Positions 56,755-64,000 of a DNA stretch of 64,000 nt are shown here, in pieces; the first letter of the stretch is position 1, and each line of letters opens with the position of its first letter. The translations under genes were made by a program, and so were the position numbers. The notes beneath the pieces are model-generated. The model was not told where the DNA came from, searched no databases, and worked only from the letters and a program-made list of their open reading frames with translations. Source of the stretch: Congeria kusceri (Eukaryota; Mollusca; Bivalvia; Myida; Dreissenidae); NCBI GenBank assembly GCA_027627225.1, contig JAPFQT010000037.1:248001-312000 (forward strand), written 5' to 3'.

Positions 56755-58670
56755 ACAGTGACCTTGACCCCTCCCTTCCCATTTGCAATCCCAATCGAGG
56801 CCTCGATATAATGTTTTAACAAAATATGAAACCTCTGGGCCTTGTGGTTTCAGACAGGAATTTTTAAATCATTTTGCCATTTACATCTATATAAACCATG
56901 TGAGCCCCGGGGTGTGGCCATTTTTTACCCCATGGGCATTATTTGGACAATCTTTGTAGAGAACCACTACACAAAATTCTTACCAAATATGAAACCTCCG
57001 GGCCTTGCGGTTTCAGGAAAGATTTTCAAAATCATTTTGATATTAAAGTCTATATAAACATTGTGACCCCCGGGGCATGGCCAGTTTTGACCCCAGGGGC
57101 ATCATTTGAAAAATTTTTTTTAGAGGAGCACTATACCATGTACATTCCAAATATGAAACCTCAGGGCCTTGCGGTTTCAGAAGAGAAGATTTTTAAAGTC
57201 ATTTTGCTATTCAAGTCTATATAAACCATGTGACCCCCGAGGTGTGTCTAATTTTGACCCCAGTGGCATCATTTGAATCTTTGTATAGGACCGCTATACA
57301 ATGTTACATACCAAATATGAAACCTCTGGGCCTTGCAGTTTCAGAGAAGATTTTTTAAGTCATTTTGCTATTTAAGTTTGAATGAACCATGTGACCCCCG
57401 AGGTGTGGCCAGTTTTGACCCCATGGGCATCATTTGAACAATCTTTGTAGAGGACCACTATACAATGTTACATACCAAACATGAAACCTCTGGGCCTTGC
57501 GGTTTCAGAGGAAAAGATTATTAAAGTCATTTTGCTATTCAAGTCTATATAAACCATGTGACACCCGAGGTGTGCCCAGTTTGGAACCCAGGGGCATCAT
57601 TTGAAAAATCTTTAAGGACCACTATACAATGTAACATACCAAATATGAAACCTCTAGGCCTTGCGGTTTCAGAGAAGAAGATTTTCAAAGTCATTTTGCT
57701 ATTTAAGTCTATATAAACCATGTGAGCCCCAGGGTGTGGCCAGTTTAGACCCCAGGGGCATCATTTGAACAATCTTTGTAGAGGACCAGTAAACAATGTT
57801 ACATACCAAATATGAAACCTCTGGGCCTTGCGGTTTCAGAGGAGATTTTTAAAGTCATTTTGCTATTCAAATCTATATAAACCACCTGAGCCCCAGGGTG
57901 TGGCCAGTTTTGACCCCAGGGGCATCATTTGAACATCTTTGTAGAGGACCAGTAAACAATGTAGAGGACCAGTAAACAATGTTACATACCAAATATGAAA
58001 CCTCTGGGCCTTGCGGTTTTACAGAAGATTTTTAAAGTCATTTCGCTATTCAAGTCTATATAAACAATGTGACCCCGGGGTGTGGTCAGTTTTGACCCCA
58101 TGGGCATCATTTGAACAACCTTTGTAGAGGACCACTACACAATGTTACATACCAAATATGAAACTGGTAGGCCTTGCAGTTTCAGAGAAGATTTTTAAAG
58201 TCATTTTGCTATTTAAGTCTATATAAACCATGTGACCCCAGGGGCGTTGCCAGTTTTTATTCCAGGGGCATCATTTGAACAATCTTTGTACAGGACCATT
58301 ATACAATTTTACATATCAAATATGAAACCTCTGGGCCTTGCGGTTTCAGAGAAGATTTTTAAAGTCATTTCGCTATTCAAGTCTATATAAACAATGTGAC
58401 CCCAGGGTGTGGTCAGTTTTGACCCCACGGGCATCATTTGAACAATCTTTGTAGAGGACCACTACACAATGTTACATACCAAATACGAAACCGGTAGGCC
58501 TTGCGAATGAGGTTCACCCAAGGATCATTCCTGTGAAGTTTGGTGAAAATCCGCCCAGTGGTTTAGGAGATGTTCTTTGAATAAAAATGTTGACACGACG
58601 GACGACACACGACGGACAAAAGGTGATCCTAAAAGCTCACCATGAGCACGTTTTGCTGTGGTGAGCTAAA
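56755..58670 (+). mobile_element. ~175-bp-core element with right terminus, about 10 units
   Basis: 56757-56820 has GTGACCTTGACCCCTCCC and GTGACC-type sequence of another family. From 56820 about ten ~170-175-bp units follow, cleaner than at 2046-3465. They end near 58508, where GAGGTTCACCCAAGGATCAT begins the unique right end. That ends with CACGACGGACGACACACGAC and the hairpin AGCTCACC ATGAGCACGTTTTGCTGT GGTGAGCT (58637-58670). A 20-bp slip duplication (GTAGAGGACCAGTAAACAAT) is at 57940-57980. Open frames at 56842-57057 and 56943-57224 are repeat artefacts. Confidence 0.9.
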
Positions 58671-59254
58671 GAGTTATGTTCAGATTTGCATGACCTTTCC
58701 TTGGAATGAAAATAATTAGATTGTGGCAGTGATCTGGATCACCCTCTGGATCCATTTTTAAAAAGAATTCCTCCTTATTGGGCAAATCGTCATATTATGC
58801 TGTAACTCATTAGTTGCATACCACATCGGGGGAATGAGCCGTCTTGGTGGAGGTCTGCGAATGTTTTCTAGTTGTTTCTGCATTCTGTTTTCCTCTGTTA
58901 ACACTTGTAGATACATGTAGTTGAAGATCTTCAAGCTTGTAGTCCAAGATTTCTTTAAACGGATGAATATGAACAGTGAATTTTTAAATATTTATGTTTT
59001 ATATGCACTAATATATAATATTGCCAATCGACTTGTCCAATATGGTTTTCATGCTGTGTACTCATCCAACTCTATCACAGTACAGAACGCTGTTAAATAA
59101 CTTATTAGACACAAAGAATTATAGTACTTCAATAAATATGAGTTTGGTATTGTTTTTCTTTATTTTTCATGAATGCATTTTTTATGTTTTTCGTATTTTA
59201 TATTTTTGGAAGCTTAATAAGCTGCAAATTCATCTTTTACAACTCAATATTTGT
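58671..59254. other. Repeat fragment, then AT-rich spacer
   Basis: 58680-58885 contains GATCTGGATCACCCTCTGGA TCC and CTTGGTGGAGGTCTGCGAAT … TTTTCTAGTT, a block I associate with bivalve repeats. 58886-59254 has no supportable feature. Confidence 0.45.
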
Positions 59255-59504
59255 GGCGCGTCATGAAAAAACCATGCATGTGCGTAAAGTGTTGTCCAGG
59301 ATTAGCCTGTGCAGTCCGCACATGCTAATCCGAGACGGCACTTTCCGCTTTTATGGTATTTTCTGTTTCAAGGTGGTCTCTTCTAAACATAAATCCACTG
59401 TAGGCGGAAAGTACTGTCCCGGATTAGCCTGTGCTGACTGCACAGGCTAATCCGGGACGACACTTTACGCACATGCATTATGACCGGTTTTCCCATGACA
59501 CGCC
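59255..59504. mobile_element. 250-bp element with ~100-bp inverted termini
   Basis: GGCGCGTCATGAAAAAACCA on the left and GTTTTCCCATGACACGCC on the right begin inverted repeats that continue through GCATGTGCGTAAAGTG and GGATTAGCCTGTGCAGTC. Each arm also holds its own hairpin (GGATTAGCCTGTGC … GCACAGGCTAATCC). I associate this family with heterodont bivalves such as Dreissena (recollection only). Confidence 0.8.
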
Positions 59505-59825
59505 TCATTTATACTATAGTATCAGTCGTTATAATAGTTTATTGAAGGATTTGCCCATTCTAGCATAGGCCATACAATTTCAACTTGCCGGAATAATAAT
59601 GCTAACTGCGACAAACTACGTTATTTCAGCATTTAAAAGTAGCAACAGATATTTGATTGCTGCAAAACTTCCCAACAAGTAGATGTTCTTTCAATGGTCT
59701 GTGACTCCTATATTGGCAATGGTACAGCAATACTTGTAAGGCTCTGGTCGCCAATATTGAGCTACTTTTTATATGGGCAATATCTTCTAGTTAGAATTTA
59801 GTCCTACATAAAAAGTAACACTATA
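59505..59825. other. Spacer
   Basis: Nothing recognised. Confidence 0.5.
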
Positions 59826-60553
59826 CGAGGGAAGATCCAAAATAACCCGGAATTTGTTAATAAATCTTATAATTATTATGTTTTCTTCTTTAAATTTATA
59901 CCTTTGTAAAGCTCAGTTGTTTCAGCTAGAAATATTATTCATTTGCTATTGTGTACTGATATAATTAGCCACGCAGTTCACAAAACACGACGTACTTTGA
60001 TATTTATAATTCCCCGTATGTTGATAATTATAATTGGCACATTATCGTTTTAGTTTGATATCAGCTATGGGACATTCTATAGAATTCTCACAAAATATTT
60101 GCATGTGTTTAAAGTTTATGTTTGTCATACATATTAATTAGATAAGATTCAATCTTAAATTAAATAAAATTTAATATTTCTCAAATTTCCCTACAAATAA
60201 ATGGCAGTTGAAGGGTCGCTGGACATCTGAAATTGTCCAAAAGTATGACTCATCATGGTATGAGAACATCTTCACGCAGTGGGTGCATAGGCACCAAAAT
60301 TGTATCTAGTGTGGAAGCGAATAACTCTGTGTAGTCTGACGTCTAAGTAAATGACTTACGGACTGTGCGCCGTACCGGCATTACAGTTTGTTTAAAAGTG
60401 TATGTGCCGGTCATGTAGTGATACATCGCAATATTTTTGTCCTATTCTGTCTAGTTAATAGATTCCGATTTGTTTTGGTGTTAATTTTATGGACCTGTTA
60501 TAAATATTATTGCATGTGTGACTAAATTCCGGTCTATTCTGGATCATCCCTAG
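59826..60553 (+). mobile_element. Mariner-type element, internally deleted
   Basis: CGAGGGAAGATCCAAAATAA CCCGGAATTT on the left matches, inverted, the right end (AAATTCCGGTCTATTCTGGA TCATCCCTAG). TA flanks both sides (59824-59825 and 60554-60555). A decayed transposase C-terminus lies inside. The element is 728 bp, shorter than the roughly 1.3 kb typical of mariner elements. Confidence 0.85.
60202..60333 (+). pseudogene. Mariner-like transposase C-terminus, decayed
   Basis: The frame reads WQLKGRWTSEIVQKYDSSWY, ENIFTQWVHRHQNCI, stop (TAG), CGSE, stop (TAA). A final RW(V/K)-R(H)-(K/N)CI-xx-G-E pattern is characteristic of mariner transposase C-termini. Two stops and the missing N-terminal and catalytic parts make it inactive. 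It sits in the element at 59826-60553. Confidence 0.7.
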
Positions 60554-61589
60554 TATTAGTTCCACATCTTACAGTACTTAGAATTTAGACTATCAAGAGT
60601 AAGGCTAAAAAAAAATAATTAGTTGTTTTTCAGGCACTTTTCCCCAAAAATCAGGAGGGAGGGCCAATTTTTTTTATATTGAACAATTTTTTTTTATTTT
60701 TTTTCTCCTACTCTTTTTTATTGGCATTATGTAATGGCTTATTAAAACAAGTAAATAAGTACAGATTAAAGAAATGGCTTATTAAAACAAGTAAATAAGT
60801 ACAGATTAAAGACAATTTTCAGTTTTAATAACAACATAAGCATCCCTTTTTATAAAATTCTAAAGATATAATTATGTATTTATCACAAACGGTCATTTAT
60901 GCAAACTGACGTAAAAAGGAAATCAATCTAAATGTTCATAATTAACATAAGTGCCTTCAAATTGATATACCGTCAGCATTAAAGTACTTGTATTTATAGA
61001 ATTTTACTTTTCGTAAATCATATTTTTATAACTGCCAAAAATAGGAATTATTTTTGCAATAAATCACCAATAATTTTTGGAAAGGAGCAGCTGGCATTTT
61101 CGTTTGTTTCAATAGGACTTATATTGACACAGATTTTCTTCAAAAAATATGGAACGCTATTACACAAGCAAAATAAATCTACAAAACAAAAGTTTAAATC
61201 AACAAATAGACGACATTTATAAAGGTTCCCAATCAAATATTACTTTTTTTCAAAATTAACCCAGTATTTCACAATCTGTGTATATCCGATTTATATTATC
61301 AAATCAGACAGGAAGAAAGTAACTGGAAATACCAAAATCTCTACCGGCTTACTATTCTTCCACTGTTCAAATGCGGATTTGTGTAATTTCAAGCCCCTGT
61401 CCATGGCATCAAATTCAATACATCGTAATTTAGTAATAGTTCTTATGGATGTTTATGGTGTAAATTTGTCAGAAATCTGTTTCTTATTTACGAAAGGCAT
61501 TGTTCAAAAGCGCTTGGTACGAATGGAATATACTATAATGTACATGCTGGTTTACTTCAGAGTTATCACCAGTTATCGCATACAGAAAA
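60554..61589. other. Spacer with a 40-bp tandem duplication
   Basis: AATGGCTTATTAAAACAAGT AAATAAGTACAGATTAAAG occurs twice at 60733-60811. Long T tracts lie at 60669-60710. The repeat block shared with 24835-24955 is at 61495-61585. No coding evidence (61048-61236 and 61379-61597 are AT-driven). Confidence 0.55.
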
Positions 61590-62388
61590 TACCCTAAAAG
61601 CTCTATGTTTTTGGACACTTAAAAATAATTAAAATTGTTCATGCCCGAAAATCTGGACACACAAAAATATTCCCAAGTTACAAGTGTACGAAAATTTATA
61701 GACACAATGACAATATCGCAATAACGTTCGGATAAGTCCGGAGTATAATGTCTTTTGCTGAATATACATGGATAGTATCGATCAATGATTGCACATGCTG
61801 GTTAAATACCACGCCGTAAAGTATTATTAATTTGTAGCGATGTTTGGTATGAATTTTAAATGATTTCATATGTATGATTTTGTTTTACAAAAAATTACGC
61901 CAAGACTGCATTTGTGTCGACCAAGTTCAAAGATTACCATCTCGTATATTATTTACCTGTAATTGTTAATTCAATAAAAGATGCAAATTATGACTTTGTT
62001 GTTTGTTCTTGAACCAAACATTGTTAATGATTTCATTTAACACCTTTAAACATTTGTGCAACTTGTGATAGGGTGCGATAAAACTGGAGTCTGTTTTGTC
62101 ACACTGTTGAGTACCGTCGATATCTGCATTGTTGATTGGCATCTGCCAGGTTTTATGACCTTCATCCGGTTGTAAATACACATGTGAGATGTGTCACCAG
62201 ATAAACGCAAACAAGTTAGAAAACTGCTAAAATTCCACTGTCATATCAAATGTCAGAAAATTTCGATTTATTAATTCTGAGTTAAAATCAGGATGTCCGA
62301 AAAAATATTCTGACAAAGAATTATTATTTTGGCTAAAAAAGAGGGTGTCTGAAAATTTAGAGTGTCCAAAAACAGAGCTTTTACGGTA
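61590..62388. mobile_element. TIR element, TACCSTAAAAGCTCTRTTTTT termini
   Basis: The left end TACCCTAAAAGCTCTATGTT TTTGGACACT matches, inverted, the right end (AGAGTGTCCAAAAACAGAGC TTTTACGGTA). A TA at each edge may be the target duplication. The interior is AT-rich and repeats GTCYGAAAA-type blocks. No coding capacity (minus 61966-62181 is not supported). Confidence 0.75.
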
Positions 62389-63155
62389 GACTATAGCAAG
62401 TTACAAAGAAGTTAATAATTCACAGATTTCAATGCGTTGTTTTTGTATTTTGTTTGGTAACATACCCATTAGAAACACTTTCTGCAAAGTTTAATTTTTA
62501 TTGACATATTTCTGGAATGCTTCTTTAAAACTTGGCGTGATCGTCAAAAAATAGTTAATAAAAATTTTGCCATTAAATTTAATTTGTGGCGGGCAATAAA
62601 AATATGTTGCGGCGCGCCCTGAGAAACAAATCATTAATTTTTTTTGGCTTAAGGAAATGTATTTATATATAGGCAATTATTGCCCATATAAAGTAATGCT
62701 ACCATGAGTAATTCAGTGCCGCCTTAAAGTTAGTTGCTCTGTGTCTTGCACCTATCAATATTTTCCCCAACGAGGGGATCCGTGGGCATATACAGATTGT
62801 GAAACGTCCCGATATAGTACAGTGTGGTATGGTGAGAACAGGTTTTGTTATCTGCGAGTCCTACACAGGGAGTTTCGAATCAGCTTCCGTCCAGGCAAGA
62901 TGTGTTTCTATTAGTGGTGTAAGTCCCTGTCCCTTTGACCCTCCAATTAATATTTAAGGTCCGACTTTGTGGAATTCAATTATTACTTTATACGGGACTT
63001 AAGACTGAAAGCATTTCCAGACAGGCGGGAATATGACACGCCGAATAATTCCTGGTCCCAGTACTTAGGTCGGATTTTAGATCCTGGTAATATTGATACA
63101 CCAAGCATCTCCCACTGTGGAGATTTAGACAAAAATGCTTGGTTCTACTAGTAAG
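62389..63155. other. No supportable gene; one unrecognised short ORF
   Basis: The plus frame at 62969-63151 (MEFNYYFIRDLRLKAFPDRR …) has more balanced composition than its neighbours but no splice signals, known family or good start context. Confidence 0.4.
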
Positions 63156-63996
63156 CGAGTATTTGTCGGACGAAATATGCATTTATTTTGGGACAGTTTT
63201 AATTCATGAACAAACTCAACAATGAAAATTCGTTTGTAAAATCATGGGTTGATCACCCATTTGCGTATGTAAACAAAATAAGTTTTGTATGCGCAACTAT
63301 TGAGGCCCTGAAAGGGGTACATAAACACGGTCTTTTTCACGTTGACAGTAGTGTTTTCCTGACGTTTTTTTAACAGTGAAATATACGGAGAAATGCTTTA
63401 TAACTTTATTTAATCTATATTAGACAACAAATAAATAATCAAATGCGTAATTTATATCAAAAGGATACCACTTTATCATAGGATTTAGTAATTACTAGAG
63501 AATATAAGTAAGGCAAACAAATATGGAAGCATGATGTTTTAAAGAGTTTACTAGACGTTACGTATTTATGTAGCTACTATGCACTTCCTTAACTCCGTAG
63601 CGGGTTAAATAATGTTCTGCCAGAGTTCGTCTGCTATAATGACCAGACAGCCAAAACTATCATAAACCCTTAGTGGGTTCAATAATGTTCTGCCACAGTT
63701 CGTCTGCTACAATGACCAGACAGCCAAAACTATCATAAACCCTGTCTGGGCCCCAAATTGAGATGCACACGTCATTTTACTTCCCCAGACGACAGTTGCA
63801 TGTGTTTCATACAATCAGCGTTAACATTTGTGGTTTTACCAACAAATAAACTCAATATTTTGGAAGAAAAACGAAAAGTACTCGTAAATATAAGCGTTTA
63901 TTTGTAATATGATGATAAAATATGAAAAGCGGTTACGAAACGCGAATATTTAAAAACATTCGGATAATAGATCTACTACTGTCCGACAAATACTCG
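63156..63996. mobile_element. TIR element, CGAGTATTTGTCGGAC termini
   Basis: CGAGTATTTGTCGGAC at 63156-63171 and its exact reverse complement at 63981-63996 bound an 841-bp segment. Interior: two direct copies of a 69-bp block at 63602-63743 and AT-rich sequence. No transposase trace. The outer flanks are too close to the window end to search for a target duplication on the right. Confidence 0.6.
63602..63743 (+). repeat. Two-copy tandem duplication, period 73 bp
   Basis: GGGTT(A/C)AATAATGTTCTGCC A(G/C)AGTTCGTCTGCTA … ATCATAAACCCT occurs twice with only a few differences, so it is recent or conserved. Confidence 0.9.
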
Positions 63997-64000
63997 ATCA

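Overview
The window looks like mollusc nuclear DNA, most likely a heterodont bivalve. It is AT-rich, has no operon-like packing of genes, and is crowded with short non-autonomous repeats of kinds I know from bivalve genomes. The inverted-repeat element at 59255-59504 resembles sequence I associate with Dreissena; that is recollection, not a search. I see no bacterial genes, rRNA, CRISPR array or intact transposase. Nearly all open frames of 60-130 codons are chance openings or lie inside repeats.

Layout. 1-8060: three elements or arrays with a ~175-bp tandem unit (1-127, 2046-3465, 4085-5610) plus three other tandem-core elements. 8267-10066: two inverted-repeat elements with tRNA-like cores, one split by a nested element. 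10304-11940: a 46-bp minisatellite. 12000-18510: further tandem-core elements, a 59-60-bp minisatellite and a chain of repeats carrying AGGTCA-type motifs. 20369-22236: minus-strand exon-like pieces, one similar to talin but with a stop. 22437-24830: mostly unexplained AT-rich sequence. 25121-32700: a long tandem-core element and two large inverted-repeat elements. 33531-33790: a 21-bp in-frame minisatellite. 37364-47678: plus-strand exon-like pieces with mostly matching intron phases, several carrying stops, so probably a decayed gene; one exon is duplicated and a third piece resembles it. 49249-58670: reverse and forward copies of the ~175-bp-core family, tRNA-derived SINEs, a long perfect-type hairpin and a minus-strand exon candidate. 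59255-63996: four inverted-repeat elements, including a mariner-type element that keeps the decayed end of its transposase.

How it fits together. The most consistent pattern is architectural. At least six unrelated tandem-core families share one plan: a first end close to AACAAGAG followed by a short hairpin, then a short motif that returns inverted near the other end, with a core of ~160-200-bp tandem repeats between. This matches what is known of Helentron-associated non-autonomous elements (HINEs), including the tandem-core pearl/BIV160-type elements of bivalves. A second pattern is TTAAAGGGACT-type terminal inverted repeats around a tRNA-like core. No complete protein-coding gene can be supported here.
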